A DNA stretch of 64,000 nucleotides from an uncultured Allobosea sp. (GTDB lineage Bacteria; Pseudomonadota; Alphaproteobacteria; Rhizobiales; Beijerinckiaceae), in assembly GCF_945956895.1 (NCBI RefSeq), contig NZ_CAMFJF010000001.1:62001-126000 (forward strand). Reading direction: 5' to 3'. The translations under genes and the position numbers were made by a program. The notes below the pieces were generated by a model. The model saw only the letters and a program-made list of their open reading frames with translations. It made no database searches and was not told the DNA's origin. This document shows, piece by piece, positions 36,075-45,147 of the stretch. The first letter of the stretch is position 1. The number at the start of each line of letters is the position of its first letter.

Positions 36075-37421
36075 TCAGCGCTGGCCGCTGAGCAGGGGCG
36101 ACCAGGTCGGGTCGGAAGCGAAGGCCGGGGTCGGCACCGGCACTTCGACGCGGCCGGTGATGTCGACCATGTAGAGCTTGCCGCCGGATTGTCCGCCCGG
36201 ATCGCGGAAGAACATGATGTACTGGCCGTTCGGCGCCCAGTTCGGGGCCTCGTTATGGAAGCCTTCGGTCAGGATGCGCTCGCCCGAACCGTCCGGCCGC
36301 ATCACGCCGATGGCGAAACCACCGCCGCCCTGGCGGGTGAAGGCGATGAGGTCGCCGCGCGGCGACCAGGAGGGCTGCGAGTAGCGGCCCTGGCCGAAGG
36401 AGATGCGCTGGCCCTCGCCGCCGGCGGCCGGCATCACATAAAGCTGCTGCTGGCCGCCGCGATCGCTCTCGAAGACGATGCGCGAGCCGTCGGGCGCATA
36501 GGAGGGCGAGGTGTCGATCGCTGCCGTCGAGGTCAGGCGCGTCGTCGAGCGCGAGCCGATATCGATGGCGTAGAGATTGGCGTTGCCGCCCTGCTGGAGG
36601 GAGAGCACGACGCGCTGGCCGTTCGGGGCGAAGCGCGGGCTCGAGCTCATGTCGGGGAAGTTGCCGACGATCTGGCGCTGGCCGGTCTCGATGTTCAAAA
36701 CCTGCACGCGCGGCTGCTCGCCCTGGCGCTGGGTCATGAAGGTGACGTCCTGCGAGACCGGCGAGTAGCGCGGCGTCACCACGGAGGTGTCGCCATTGGT
36801 GAGGTAGCGCACATTGGCGCCGTCCTGATCCATGATGGCGAGGCGCTTGCGGCGCGTCTCCTTCGGGCCGGATTCGTCGACGAAGACGACGCGGGTGTCG
36901 AAGAAGCCGCCGAGTCCGGTGACCTTCGAGAAGATCGCATCCGAGATGATGTGGCCGACGCGGCGGGCATTGCTCGGGTCGGTGAAGTACTGCTGGCCGT
37001 CGGTCTGCGTGCCGGTGGCGACGTCCCAGAGCCGGAACTCGGCGCGGATGCGGCCGGCCTCGCGCGCGACGCGGCCGGTAACGAGGGCCTGCACGCCCGC
37101 CGCCTTCCAGGCATCGAAGCGCGGCGCGGCATCGAAGGGTGGGTTCGCTTCGGGGAAGCGGCCCTTGTCGACGGGCGTGAAATAGCCGCAGCGCTTCAGG
37201 TTGTTGGTGATGACGCCGGAAACGAGCACGCCGCCCTCGCCGCCGAAATCGGCGATGGCGATCGGCATCGGCTGGAAGGCGCCGCCACGCAGGTCGATGA
37301 CCAGCTCGGCTCTGGCCGCGGCAGGCACCATGAGCGCCGCGCCAGCGGTGGCGAGGAGGCGACGGCGCGTCGGCGCGGCCGCGAGGAAGGGGAGGGGGCT
37401 TCTGTCGATCATCGGGGTCAC
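36075..37421 (-). CDS. tolB: Tol-Pal system protein TolB
   Basis: 448 residues. The N-terminus is a signal peptide with [21 protein letters not shown]; the twin-Arg pattern fits Tat export as well as Sec. The N-terminal domain ([19 protein letters not shown]) is followed by a six-bladed beta-propeller with blades such as [19 protein letters not shown] and [19 protein letters not shown]. TolB binds Pal in the periplasm. Start overlaps the tolA stop by four bases. Confidence 0.95.
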   Translation of the reverse strand: MTPMIDRSPLPFLAAAPTRRRLLATAGAALMVPAAARAELVIDLRGGAFQPMPIAIADFGGEGGVLVSGVITNNLKRCGYFTPVDKGRFPEANPPFDAAPRFDAWKAAGVQALVTGRVAREAGRIRAEFRLWDVATGTQTDGQQYFTDPSNARRVGHIISDAIFSKVTGLGGFFDTRVVFVDESGPKETRRKRLAIMDQDGANVRYLTNGDTSVVTPRYSPVSQDVTFMTQRQGEQPRVQVLNIETGQRQIVGNFPDMSSSPRFAPNGQRVVLSLQQGGNANLYAIDIGSRSTTRLTSTAAIDTSPSYAPDGSRIVFESDRGGQQQLYVMPAAGGEGQRISFGQGRYSQPSWSPRGDLIAFTRQGGGGFAIGVMRPDGSGERILTEGFHNEAPNWAPNGQYIMFFRDPGGQSGGKLYMVDITGRVEVPVPTPAFASDPTWSPLLSGQR

Positions 37422-38620
37422 ATGACGTCCCTGGCGTCGAAATTGACGACGACATCACGCCAGTCGTCGTAATAGGAGGCGAACTGAGCCGGGATACGCA
37501 ACGGCGCGCAGCGGCGGGTGGCGGTCAGCGCCGAATCGGCGGCGACCCGGAAGAGCGGATCCGAGGACGAATTAATCACGCCGGGCTGGGCGGCCAGCGA
37601 GCCGTCAGTGTTCAGTTTTATCCGCACATGCGGAACGGGCGGATTGTCAGTGTTGGCGAGCGCGATCGGCTTGTTCCAGCAACTGATCAACTGATCCCTG
37701 ATGATGCCGACGAGTTGCGCCCGCATCGAGGGATTGAGCTTCTGGCCAGCGCCTCGTTCCGTGCCCAGAGACGCTGTGCGATTGACCTGGGGCGCTGAGG
37801 ACCCCGACGACTTTGCCGGTTCCTTCGAGCGCAACAGCTTGTCGATATCTGTCAGATTGAAGTTCTTGGCGAGCTCCGCCTCCTTCTTCGCCTTGGCCTC
37901 GGCTTCCTGCTTGGCCTTGGCCTCCGCGGCGAGCTTGGCCTTCTGATCGGCCTCGGCCTTCGCCTTGGCGGCAGCCTCCGCCTTTTCCTTCGCGGCCTTC
38001 TCAGCTTCCGCCTTGGCGAGCGCCTCGGCCTTGGCCTTCGCCTCGGCGGCGCGCTTGGCGGCCTGGGCCTCGGCTTCCGCCTTGGCCTTGGCGGCGGCCT
38101 TTGCGTCCTCCTCGGCCTTCTTCGCCTTGGAGGCGAGCTCGGCCTCCTCGGCGAGCTTGGCCAATTCCTCGCGCTTCTGCTCGGCCTCGCGGGCGGCGGC
38201 GGCCTCGCTCTTCTGCGGCGGCTGCTTGGCGGGTTCGGGCGGCTTGGCCTCGGGCTTGGGCTGCTCGACCGGGCGGGCCGGCGGCGGGGGCGTCGTGGCG
38301 TTGTTCTCGGCCGTCTTCAGCTCGACCGGGCGCGAGGGCGGGGCCGGAGTGTCGGCCTTGGCCTCGCCGGCTTCCTTGCGTTCGACCTTTTCGGACTGGC
38401 GCTCGGCGCGCGGGGTCGGCTGGGCCTGGACCTTCTCGGCGCTGCGCTCGCCGCGCGTCACCTGGTTGAGAGCGCTGGGGTCGACGAGCTCGACGGCGAT
38501 CGCCTCCTCGTTCTCCGGCAGAGGCGCGGGCGACGAGAACGCCAGCAGCCCCGCGACAAGGAACGTCACGTGGCCGAGCGCCGACACCAGCATGCCAGGT
38601 TCGGAGGTCGAAAGCTTCAC
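37418..38620 (-). CDS. tolA: Tol-Pal system protein TolA
   Basis: 400 residues: one N-terminal membrane helix (about 10-32), a Pro-rich stretch, a long Lys/Ala/Glu-rich helix (about 140-255, units like [18 protein letters not shown]), and a C-terminal domain with [13 protein letters not shown] and [12 protein letters not shown]. TolA spans the periplasm from the TolQR motor to the outer membrane. Overlaps tolB; 19 bases after tolR. Confidence 0.92.
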   Translation of the reverse strand: MKLSTSEPGMLVSALGHVTFLVAGLLAFSSPAPLPENEEAIAVELVDPSALNQVTRGERSAEKVQAQPTPRAERQSEKVERKEAGEAKADTPAPPSRPVELKTAENNATTPPPPARPVEQPKPEAKPPEPAKQPPQKSEAAAAREAEQKREELAKLAEEAELASKAKKAEEDAKAAAKAKAEAEAQAAKRAAEAKAKAEALAKAEAEKAAKEKAEAAAKAKAEADQKAKLAAEAKAKQEAEAKAKKEAELAKNFNLTDIDKLLRSKEPAKSSGSSAPQVNRTASLGTERGAGQKLNPSMRAQLVGIIRDQLISCWNKPIALANTDNPPVPHVRIKLNTDGSLAAQPGVINSSSDPLFRVAADSALTATRRCAPLRIPAQFASYYDDWRDVVVNFDARDVM

Positions 38621-38639
38621 GCCCTGAACATCCCTACTT

Positions 38640-39092
38640 TCAGCGGCTCGCCGGCTCGGTGACGAGCGCGACCCGCTTGAAGCCGGCGGCAGTGATGGTC
38701 GACATCACCGAGGCGACGCGGCCGTAATCGACCTGCTTGTCGCCGCGAACATAGACGCGCTCGTCAAAACCCTGCTTCGCCAGGCTCTGGAGCTTGGTGA
38801 CGAGGTCGGGCTCGAGCGTCGGTTCATCCTGCAGGAAGATCTGACCTTTGCTGTCAATGGCGATGGTCAGGGGCTTCTGGTCGACATTGATCGGCTTGGC
38901 GCCGGTCTGCGGCAGGTCGAGCGGGACGCCGGTCGCGATCAGCGGCGCGGCGACCATGAAGATGATGAGCAAGACCAGCATGACGTCGATGAACGGCGTC
39001 ATGTTGATCTCGGCGATGGCGCCGTGGCGGCGTCCGCGCCGGCCTCGGCGGCCGGAACCGCCCTTTGCGCCTGAAGCGGCTGACATACCCAT
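38640..39092 (-). CDS. tolR: Tol-Pal system protein TolR
   Basis: 150 residues: a Gly/Arg-rich head, one membrane helix with the conserved ion-carrying Asp in NMTPFIDVMLVLLIIFMVAAP, and a periplasmic domain (KSRVYVRGDKQVDYGRV-like stretch: DERVYVRGDKQVDYGRVASV). It partners TolQ. It starts 11 bases after the tolQ stop. Confidence 0.95.
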   Translation of the reverse strand: MGMSAASGAKGGSGRRGRRGRRHGAIAEINMTPFIDVMLVLLIIFMVAAPLIATGVPLDLPQTGAKPINVDQKPLTIAIDSKGQIFLQDEPTLEPDLVTKLQSLAKQGFDERVYVRGDKQVDYGRVASVMSTITAAGFKRVALVTEPASR

Positions 39093-39103
39093 CGGTCAGG
39101 CCC

Positions 39104-39814
39104 TCACGCCGCCATGCGCTCGTCGATCTGCCGCGACAGGATCGCGGAGAACTCGTCGGCGAAGGCTTCGAGGCGCCCTTGCGCCTTGGCGACCTCGGCC
39201 TGGAGCTTGTTGTAGGCCATCAGCGCGGGAATGGCGGCGAAGAGGCCGATCGCGGTGGCGAAGAGCGCTTCGGCGATGCCGGGCGCGACGACCGCGAGCG
39301 AGGAATTCTTGGAGACCGCGATCGCGGTGAACGAGGTCATGATGCCCCAGACCGTGCCGAACAGCCCGATGAAGGGGGCGGCCGAGGCGATGGTCGAGAG
39401 CACGAGCAGCTTCGAATCGAGGCGCTCGGTCTCGCGCTGGATGGTGACGTCGAGCACCTTGTCGATGCGCTGCGAGAGGCTGGCGACCGAGCGGCCGCCA
39501 TTCTCGAAGGAGCGCTTCCATTCGCGCATAGCAGCGACGAAGACGGCGGCCATGTCGTTGACCGGCTTGCTGGCGAGGTCGCGATAGAGCTCCTCGAGCG
39601 AACGGCCGGACCAGAACACCTCCTCGAAGGCGTCCATGTCCTTGCGCGTGCGGCGATAGAGCAGGGTCTTGTCGATGATGATCGACCAGCACCAGACCGA
39701 AGCGCTCAGCAGGCCCATCATGACCAGCTTGACGACGATGTGGGCGTGCCAGAACAGCGTCCAGAACGACATGTCGATCTGCGGCGCGGCCTGCGCGACG
39801 TCGGCGGGGTTCAT
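39104..39814 (-). CDS. tolQ: Tol-Pal system protein TolQ
   Basis: 236 residues with three membrane helices (about 17-40, 138-160 and 170-195). Signature pieces are SAAPFIGLFGTVWGIMTSF and VVAPGIAEALFATAIGLFAAIPALMAYN. TolQ-TolR is the proton-driven motor of the system. It is first gene of tolQ-tolR-tolA-tolB. Confidence 0.95.
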   Translation of the reverse strand: MNPADVAQAAPQIDMSFWTLFWHAHIVVKLVMMGLLSASVWCWSIIIDKTLLYRRTRKDMDAFEEVFWSGRSLEELYRDLASKPVNDMAAVFVAAMREWKRSFENGGRSVASLSQRIDKVLDVTIQRETERLDSKLLVLSTIASAAPFIGLFGTVWGIMTSFTAIAVSKNSSLAVVAPGIAEALFATAIGLFAAIPALMAYNKLQAEVAKAQGRLEAFADEFSAILSRQIDERMAA

Positions 39815-40253
39815 CCTGTCATCCTTCTCACCCAGGCGGTGCGGCCGATGCTGGACGTCTCAAGGCGCCAGCCTCGGCCCAAACCCCGCCGCTTGCGTCG
39901 CGGGAGACCCACGCCGCCGCCCGTTCCGCGATCCGGGGAAATGCCGTATCCCTCCAATCGCGCGTGAATCCGGCGAAAGATGGGCCGAAACGGGGTTTCC
40001 CACGGAACGCATGCTCCGAAACGAGTTAAGCCTCCGGCAAGGTTAATGTCGGGTATACGCCCGGCGCGATGTGGCGATGTCGTGGAGGTGCAGGCCCGGT
40101 GGAAACTCCGGAGCCCCCAGCGGCAGGGCGGAAGGCCTGCAAGAATTTGGCTGAAACCCTGTTCGGAAAGGCCTACGAATCCCTCGCGGCTATCCATCCG
40201 CGGCAAGACACCAACATTGAACCGAAGTTGCTTTCTGAGTGGAGAGGTTTCCC
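39815..40253. other. Divergent intergenic region between tolQ and a lipoprotein gene
   Basis: 439 bases with no supportable gene. It must hold the tolQ promoter on the left and that of the lipoprotein on the right. Two TTAA motifs near 40026 and 40043 are too far apart (about 14 bases) for a CtrA box. TTGGCTGAAACCCTGTTCGG at about 40148 is a weak -35 candidate. Nothing else was recognised. Confidence 0.5.
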
Positions 40254-40835
40254 ATGTCGAAGCATATTGGTCTGATTGTCGCTCTTTCGCTCGCAGCGGC
40301 TGTTGCCGGTTGCGCCACCTCGCCGGTGGTAACCACCCAAACCGTGATCGTCGCCGGCCTGGGGCCCGTCGATATCGAGCGCCTCAATGTCCGGGTGGTC
40401 TCGGTCGATCGGCCCAACCGCGCCGTCGTGGTCGAGCAGCGCGGCTTGCAGTGGCTGGTCAACGTGCCACCGGTCTTCGGCAATCTCGACAATGTCCGCG
40501 AAGGCGACATGGTCGATATCAGCCGCGCCGAGGGCGTTGTCGTCGAGGTCCGGCCGAGCCGGCGCGGCTCCCGGCCGGGGATCACCTATACCGAGACGGC
40601 GAGCACGCCGGCCTTCCAGAACCTGCCGGAGCGGTTCGTCACGCGGTCGCTGACGCTGACTGCGCGCTTCGAGCGCTTCGATGCGGCCAACGGCACGGTC
40701 AACTATGTCGGGCCGCTGGGTCCACGCACGCTCACCGTGGCCGACCCGGCCGTGAAGGAGCGGCTGCGGCGGTTCAAGCGCGGCGACATGGTCGACCTCA
40801 CCTTCGAAGAGGCCTTCTACATCACCCTGCGATAG
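40254..40835 (+). CDS. Lipoprotein of unknown function with an internal duplication
   Basis: 193 residues. Lipobox VAGC (Cys20) in a short signal peptide. The mature part has two similar halves, about 35-105 and 125-193. Both have a V-x-R-x-D-x-x-N-x-x-V core and both end in a GDMVDI/GDMVDL segment (REGDMVDISRAEG and KRGDMVDLTFEEA), so the gene probably arose by duplication of a small beta domain. GGAGAGG six bases upstream fixes ATG 40254. It is unrelated to Tol proteins by sequence but is divergent from tolQ. Confidence 0.82.
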   Translation: MSKHIGLIVALSLAAAVAGCATSPVVTTQTVIVAGLGPVDIERLNVRVVSVDRPNRAVVVEQRGLQWLVNVPPVFGNLDNVREGDMVDISRAEGVVVEVRPSRRGSRPGITYTETASTPAFQNLPERFVTRSLTLTARFERFDAANGTVNYVGPLGPRTLTVADPAVKERLRRFKRGDMVDLTFEEAFYITLR

Positions 40836-40933
40836 GGCGTCGCTCGCATCGCGCCTGCCCGGTGTCCGGGCAGGCGGACTTGTTCGGGCGAGGGCGCGGA
40901 GCCGACCGGCTGTAACTGCAGCCGAAACGGAAA

Positions 40934-40959
40934 GCCCGCCCCGGCGAACCGGGACGGGC
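40934..40959 (-). terminator. Probable terminator of the DUF2852 gene
   Basis: On the minus strand GCCCGTCCCGG - TTCG - CCGGGGCGGGC forms an eleven-base-pair stem (one G-U) with a stable tetraloop, then TTTCCGTTT, 31 bases after the stop. Confidence 0.65.
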
Positions 40960-40989
40960 GTGATCGGAGGCTTGCTAGAGTCTGACGCG

Positions 40990-41424
40990 TCAGGCCGCGT
41001 CGGGCTGGGCCGGCGGGTTGTTGCGGCGCTCGTTCATGAACTGATCGAACTCGGCCTTGTCGCGGGCCATGCGCAGGCGGCCCAGGAAGTCGTGGAACTC
41101 GCGCTGCTCGTCCTCGAGCCGGCGCAGCGTCTCCGTGCGATACTCATCGAAGGCGCGGTTGCCGCTGGAGGGGCCGCCGCGGCCCCAGCCGCCAAAGCCG
41201 CCTTCGCGGCCGGCCATGCGCTCGCGCAGGCGGTCCATCTTGCCTTGCAGACGGCTCATCCGATGCTCGTACCGGTCTCCGGCATATCCACAACCCATGC
41301 GTCCACTCCAGAATAGAAAGGCCAGGGTCGCCAGACCCAGCGGCCAGAACAGAATGAAGCCGAGAACCGCGAAGGCGATCCAGGCACCCTTTCCATATTC
41401 GTCCAGTTTCTCGACGATCGGCAT
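40990..41424 (-). CDS. DUF2852 family membrane protein
   Basis: 144 residues: one or two hydrophobic segments (about 12-40: WIAFAVLGFILFWPLGLATLAF), a Gly-rich linker with RGGPSSGNRAFDEY, and a charged helix YRTETLRRLEDEQREFHDFLGRLRMARDKAEF, which is the DUF2852 hallmark. The role is unknown. Its promoter region carries a 19-bp palindrome at 41449, and the TetR gene lies just upstream on the same strand, so it is a likely target of that regulator. Confidence 0.85.
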   Translation of the reverse strand: MPIVEKLDEYGKGAWIAFAVLGFILFWPLGLATLAFLFWSGRMGCGYAGDRYEHRMSRLQGKMDRLRERMAGREGGFGGWGRGGPSSGNRAFDEYRTETLRRLEDEQREFHDFLGRLRMARDKAEFDQFMNERRNNPPAQPDAA

Positions 41425-41448
41425 TGCTCCCTCACTGAGCCAGCGTGA

Positions 41449-41467
41449 ATGTAAATCACATTTACAT
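41449..41467. promoter_or_regulatory. Operator-like palindrome
   Basis: ATGTAAAT - CAC - ATTTACAT is a perfect inverted repeat of eight-base half-sites with a three-base spacer, very AT-rich for this genome. It lies 25 bases before the DUF2852 start and 50 bases after the TetR stop. The symmetry fits a TetR-type dimer. Confidence 0.65.
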
Positions 41468-41517
41468 AGATGCGCCTGACCCTGCCGCTTGTCAAGAAGA
41501 GGGCTTGCCGAAAAGAA

Positions 41518-42174
41518 TCAGTCGGGCTTCGAGGCGCCGTTGCCGCCGATGCCGAGGCCCTGGAGGTAGATCAGCATGCCGGCTTCCAGCAGCTCGGCGG
41601 CGGACATCGGCAGGGGACGGCGCCCGCCATCGGCGCGGCCGAACAGGGCGGCGACGCCATGCGACATCGCCCAGACATGCAGGGCCATCATCAGGGCCGG
41701 CGGGCGCTTACCGGCCGGGAGCTGTGCGATCAGGGCTTCCGAGGCCTGGCGCAGGCCGGCGAAGGCGCGGTCGGCCGCGGCACGCAATTCGGGGCTGGCA
41801 TCGAGCGGCACGCCGGCCTCGAACATCGCCGAGTAGTAGGCGGGCTCGTCATGGGCGAAGGCGAGATAGGCGCGCCCCAGCCGGTGGAACGCGGTTTCGG
41901 GATCGGGCCGGCCCTGGTCCCAGGCGCGCGACAGTGCCGCCTCAAAAGCCTCGAAGCCGCGCGCCGCGACATCGGCCAGGAGCTCGTCACGATCGCGGAA
42001 ATGGCGGTAAGGCGCGGCCGGGCTGACGCCGGCCATGCGCGCGGCCTCGGCGAAGGTGAAGCCGTTCGGCCCCTTCTCGCCGATCAGCCCGAGCGCGGCC
42101 TTCACCAGCTCCTCCTTGAGGTTGCCATGGTGATAGCCGCGGGGTGTCTCGGGGCGGTCGCGCTTCCAGCTCAT
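41518..42174 (-). CDS. TetR/AcrR family transcriptional regulator
   Basis: 218 residues: N-terminal HTH (YHHGNLKEELVKAALGLIGEKG, then FTFAEAARMAGVSPAAPYRHFRDRDELL), the typical TetR DNA-binding layout, and a ligand-binding helical C-terminus of the WHG type (HDEPAYYSAMFEAGV, LMMALHVWAMSHGVAALFG). The ligand is unknown. It is followed on the same strand by the palindrome and DUF2852. Confidence 0.9.
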   Translation of the reverse strand: MSWKRDRPETPRGYHHGNLKEELVKAALGLIGEKGPNGFTFAEAARMAGVSPAAPYRHFRDRDELLADVAARGFEAFEAALSRAWDQGRPDPETAFHRLGRAYLAFAHDEPAYYSAMFEAGVPLDASPELRAAADRAFAGLRQASEALIAQLPAGKRPPALMMALHVWAMSHGVAALFGRADGGRRPLPMSAAELLEAGMLIYLQGLGIGGNGASKPD

Positions 42175-42230
42175 GTAAGGAGCGCTAACATGCGAGCGGG
42201 GGCTGCGTCGACTGTTAGGCGTAACAACAA

Positions 42231-42345
42231 GCCCTCATCCTGAGGAGCAAGCAAAGCTTGCGTCTCGAAGGATGCTCCAGTTGGTTCCGGAGCCTCCTGG
42301 ACCATCCTTCGAGACGCCGCTGGCGCGGCTCCTCAGGATGAGGGC
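42231..42345. repeat. Family D palindromic element (CCCTCATCCTGAGGAGC)
   Basis: GCCCTCATCCTGAGGAGC... and ...GCTCCTCAGGATGAGGGC, with inner GTCTCGAAGGATG and CATCCTTCGAGAC arms. It lies between the TetR gene's upstream side and ybgC. Confidence 0.88.
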
Positions 42346-42364
42346 TTCGGGTGGCCGGATCTTC

Positions 42365-42769
42365 TCAGTCGTCGAGCATCAGCCGCTTGCGCAATCCGTC
42401 GGGGATGCGCCGGGCGCGTCCGCCGCCGACGCAGGCGACCATCACCTGAGCGGCGATCAGGACGTCCGCGCCGCGCAGCACGCGCTGCTCCAGGTCCATC
42501 GTGGCGCCGCGCGCTTCGACACAGCGGGTCTCGATGGTGAGCAGGTCGTCCATCACCGCCGGCCGCAGGAAATCGATGGTCATCTTGCGCACCGCGAAGC
42601 CGAGCGCCGTCTCGCCGTCGAAGAGCTCGCGCTGCTCGACGCCGAGGGCGCGGATCAGTTCCGTACGGCCGCGCTCCATGAAGCGCAAATAGGAGGCGTG
42701 ATAGACGACGCCGGAAAAATCGGTGTCTTCATAGTAGACGCGGACGTCGAGGCGGTGGACGCTGCTCAT
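42365..42769 (-). CDS. ybgC: YbgC acyl-CoA thioesterase, Tol-Pal associated
   Basis: 134 residues of the hotdog fold: YYEDTDFSGVVYHASYLRFMERGRTE, with the catalytic Asp of the 4HBT type in DTDFSGVVYH, and the VEARGATMDLEQRV strand. It hydrolyses short acyl-CoA thioesters. It usually heads the tol operon; here three genes and several repeats separate it from tolQ. CGGAG upstream and the ATG at 42769 fit. Confidence 0.9.
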   Translation of the reverse strand: MSSVHRLDVRVYYEDTDFSGVVYHASYLRFMERGRTELIRALGVEQRELFDGETALGFAVRKMTIDFLRPAVMDDLLTIETRCVEARGATMDLEQRVLRGADVLIAAQVMVACVGGGRARRIPDGLRKRLMLDD

Positions 42770-42896
42770 GTCGCTCCGGGGCGCTGTCGGACGGTTCGCG
42801 CTGCCATAGACCATGAGGCGCGCCTTCGGAAAGGCCGGAACCGGCTTCGCCGTGCGGCGTTGCCGCTTGCGTGACCGCAATGAGGGAGGACAAGCG

Positions 42897-43409
42897 ATGG
42901 CACAATCCAGCAAGACGACGGCGCGGCTGCTCGACAAGACCGAGCTCGATCTCGTCGCCCGCACCCAGCGCAGCGCGATCGGGACGTTGCCGGACGACGC
43001 GTTGCGCGATCTCGCCGGCAAGCTGCGCGAGCGCCGCGACAAGGCGCGCGACGGGGCGCGTCGCCAGAAGCGCGAGATGCGTGGCAAGGCTGAGCCCAAA
43101 GGTGCCAAAGCTGCCACCGACAACACCGGCACCAAGGCGAAAGCGGACGCGCTGACCGCGGCGCTGAAGCGCGTCGGCGCCGAGCGCACGCGCCGGGAGG
43201 AGAAGGCGAAGAAGCCGAGCCAGCGCAGTCTCGCGCGCAAGGCGCTTGCCCTCAAGCAGCGGCAGCTTGCAGCCGAGCGGCCTGCCAGCCGCACGGCAAG
43301 CAAGGGCATGCGCCCGGTCGAGAATCCGAAGGCGGCGAAATCCGGCGCGTTGAACGACGCCGGTGCTCGCCCGGCGATGATGCGTTCGAAGATCGCGCGA
43401 CAGTCGTAG
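42897..43409 (+). CDS. Strongly basic protein of unknown function
   Basis: 170 residues, with many Lys/Arg/Ala residues. The N-terminal part has a conserved-looking block (TARLLDKTELDLVARTQRSAIGTLPDDALRDLAGKLRERRDKARD), followed by a Lys/Ala-rich, low-complexity tail (RSLARKALALKQRQLAAERP). It has no signal peptide or membrane segment; the charge suggests nucleic-acid contact. GGGAGG nine bases upstream of ATG 42897 supports translation. No family was recognised. It is divergent from ybgC. Confidence 0.75.
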   Translation: MAQSSKTTARLLDKTELDLVARTQRSAIGTLPDDALRDLAGKLRERRDKARDGARRQKREMRGKAEPKGAKAATDNTGTKAKADALTAALKRVGAERTRREEKAKKPSQRSLARKALALKQRQLAAERPASRTASKGMRPVENPKAAKSGALNDAGARPAMMRSKIARQS

Positions 43410-43440
43410 CGGACGTCTGCCTCGCTTCCGGGAAGCACGC

Positions 43441-43533
43441 GTCATTCCGGACAAGCCGCGAAGCGGCGCCGATCCGGAATCCATCGGGGGGCTCGGCGCC
43501 TTATGATGGATCCCGGGTCAAGCCCGGGATGAC
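43441..43533. repeat. Family A palindromic element
   Basis: GTCATTCCGGACAAGCC...GATCCGGAATCC and GGATCCCGGGTCAAGC, then CCGGGATGAC. Between convergent genes. Confidence 0.8.
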
Positions 43534-43561
43534 GGTGTGGTTCCCCGTCAGATCGGCAGAC

Positions 43562-44107
43562 TCAGCGCTTGCAGGGCTTGCCCATGAAAGAGCCGCAGTC
43601 ATAAGGCTGGGAGAGCACCTCGCGGACCGAATAGTCCTTGCCCTCGAAGCTGTTGACGATGTCGTCGATGCGCCAGCCGCCGTTCTCCCGGATCATCCGG
43701 AACTGGACGGCGACCGGCTTGCCGAAGCTGCGGAAGCTGGCGATCACGGTCGCCTTGCCGGCGGCTACGGGGATCGTGTCGAGGCTCAGCTTCTTGATCT
43801 CGCCATCCTGGCCGTTGAGGAAGGGATCGGCGCCGATCTGGCCCATGTCGCCGCTCTCGTCCTGGTAGAGATCGTCGCGGGCGAAGAGGGCGGCCAGACT
43901 CTGGCTCATCAGCTTGTCGCGATGCGGCGGGCGCCAGGGCGGCGGCGGGGCCTTGCCCTTGGCGGCGAGCGTCTTGATCGTGATGGCGTAGGCCTCTTCG
44001 ACCGGACCGCGCGGAACATCGTCACCGGCGCGTGCCGAAACCGCAAGGACTGCGAGGACGCCGGTCAAGGCGAGCGCCAGCGCGAAATTCCGAAAGATCT
44101 GCTTCAT
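43562..44107 (-). CDS. Periplasmic DUF3828-like protein
   Basis: 181 residues with a signal peptide (hydrophobic 7-24, cleavage near ARA-GD). Features typical of DUF3828 are the [11 protein letters not shown] segment, a beta strand [20 protein letters not shown], and [11 protein letters not shown]. Two C-terminal Cys residues (DCGSF, PCKR) could form a disulfide. Function unknown. It overlaps the ruvB stop by four bases, so it is read after ruvB. Confidence 0.72.
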   Translation of the reverse strand: MKQIFRNFALALALTGVLAVLAVSARAGDDVPRGPVEEAYAITIKTLAAKGKAPPPPWRPPHRDKLMSQSLAALFARDDLYQDESGDMGQIGADPFLNGQDGEIKKLSLDTIPVAAGKATVIASFRSFGKPVAVQFRMIRENGGWRIDDIVNSFEGKDYSVREVLSQPYDCGSFMGKPCKR

Positions 44108-45147
44108 GCCTCGTCCTCGTCGTTCCCGAACAGGCCGAACTGGGCCGTCTCGCGCGTCGGCTCGGGCATGCCGAGATGGCGGAAGGCGTGCGGCGTCAGC
44201 AGGCGGCCGCGCGGGGTGCGCTGGATGAAACCCTGCTGGAGCAGGAAGGGCTCGATGATTTCCTCGATCGCGTCGCGCGGCTCGGAGAGCGAGGCGGCGA
44301 TGGTCTCGATCCCGACCGGGCCGCCGCCGAAATTGATCGCGACCGTGGTGAGATAGCGCCGGTCCATCTGGTCGAGGCCGATGGCGTCGACATCGAGCAG
44401 GGAGAGCGCCTTGTCGGCGACCTTGCGGGTGACGATCGGGTCGCCGTCGACGATGGCGAAGTCGCGCACGCGCCGGAGCAGGCGCCCGGCGATGCGCGGT
44501 GTGCCGCGGGAGCGCTTGGCGATCTCGTTGGCGCCATCATCGGACATCGGCACGCCGAGCACGCGGGCGCCGCGCGCGACAATGCCCTGCAATTCCTCGA
44601 CCGTGTAGAATTGCAGCCGGATCGGGATGCCGAAGCGGTCCCGCAGCGGCGTGGTCAGCAGGCCAGCGCGGGTGGTGGCGCCGACGAGCGTGAACTTGGG
44701 TAGGTCGATCTTGACCGAGCGCGCGGCCGGGCCTTCGCCGATGATCAGGTCGAGCTGATAGTCCTCCATTGCGGGATAGAGGATTTCCTCGACCGCCGGG
44801 TTGAGGCGGTGGATCTCGTCGATGAAGAGCACGTCGCGCTCTTCGAGATTGGTGAGTTGGGCGGCAAGGTCCCCGGCCTTGGCGATGACCGGGCCGGAGG
44901 TCGAGCGGAAATTGACGCCGAGTTCGCGCGACACGATCTGCGCCAGCGTGGTCTTTCCCAAGCCGGGCGGGCCGACGAAGAGGACATGGTCGAGCGCGTC
45001 GCCACGACTCTTGGCGGCGTTGATGAAGACCTGGAGATTGGCGCGCGCGGCCGCCTGGCCGGTGAAATCGGATAGCGACAGCGGACGCAGCGAGGTTTCG
45101 CTGTCGTCATCGCGGCGTTCGCCGGAGAGAAGACCAGGTCGTGTCAT
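44104..45147 (-). CDS. ruvB: Holliday junction branch migration ATPase RuvB
   Basis: 347 residues: Walker [13 protein letters not shown] at 58-69, Walker [11 protein letters not shown], sensor [18 protein letters not shown], and the C-terminal winged helix with [16 protein letters not shown]. It drives branch migration with RuvA. Overlaps the membrane-protein gene by four bases upstream. Confidence 0.97.
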   Translation of the reverse strand: MTRPGLLSGERRDDDSETSLRPLSLSDFTGQAAARANLQVFINAAKSRGDALDHVLFVGPPGLGKTTLAQIVSRELGVNFRSTSGPVIAKAGDLAAQLTNLEERDVLFIDEIHRLNPAVEEILYPAMEDYQLDLIIGEGPAARSVKIDLPKFTLVGATTRAGLLTTPLRDRFGIPIRLQFYTVEELQGIVARGARVLGVPMSDDGANEIAKRSRGTPRIAGRLLRRVRDFAIVDGDPIVTRKVADKALSLLDVDAIGLDQMDRRYLTTVAINFGGGPVGIETIAASLSEPRDAIEEIIEPFLLQQGFIQRTPRGRLLTPHAFRHLGMPEPTRETAQFGLFGNDEDEA

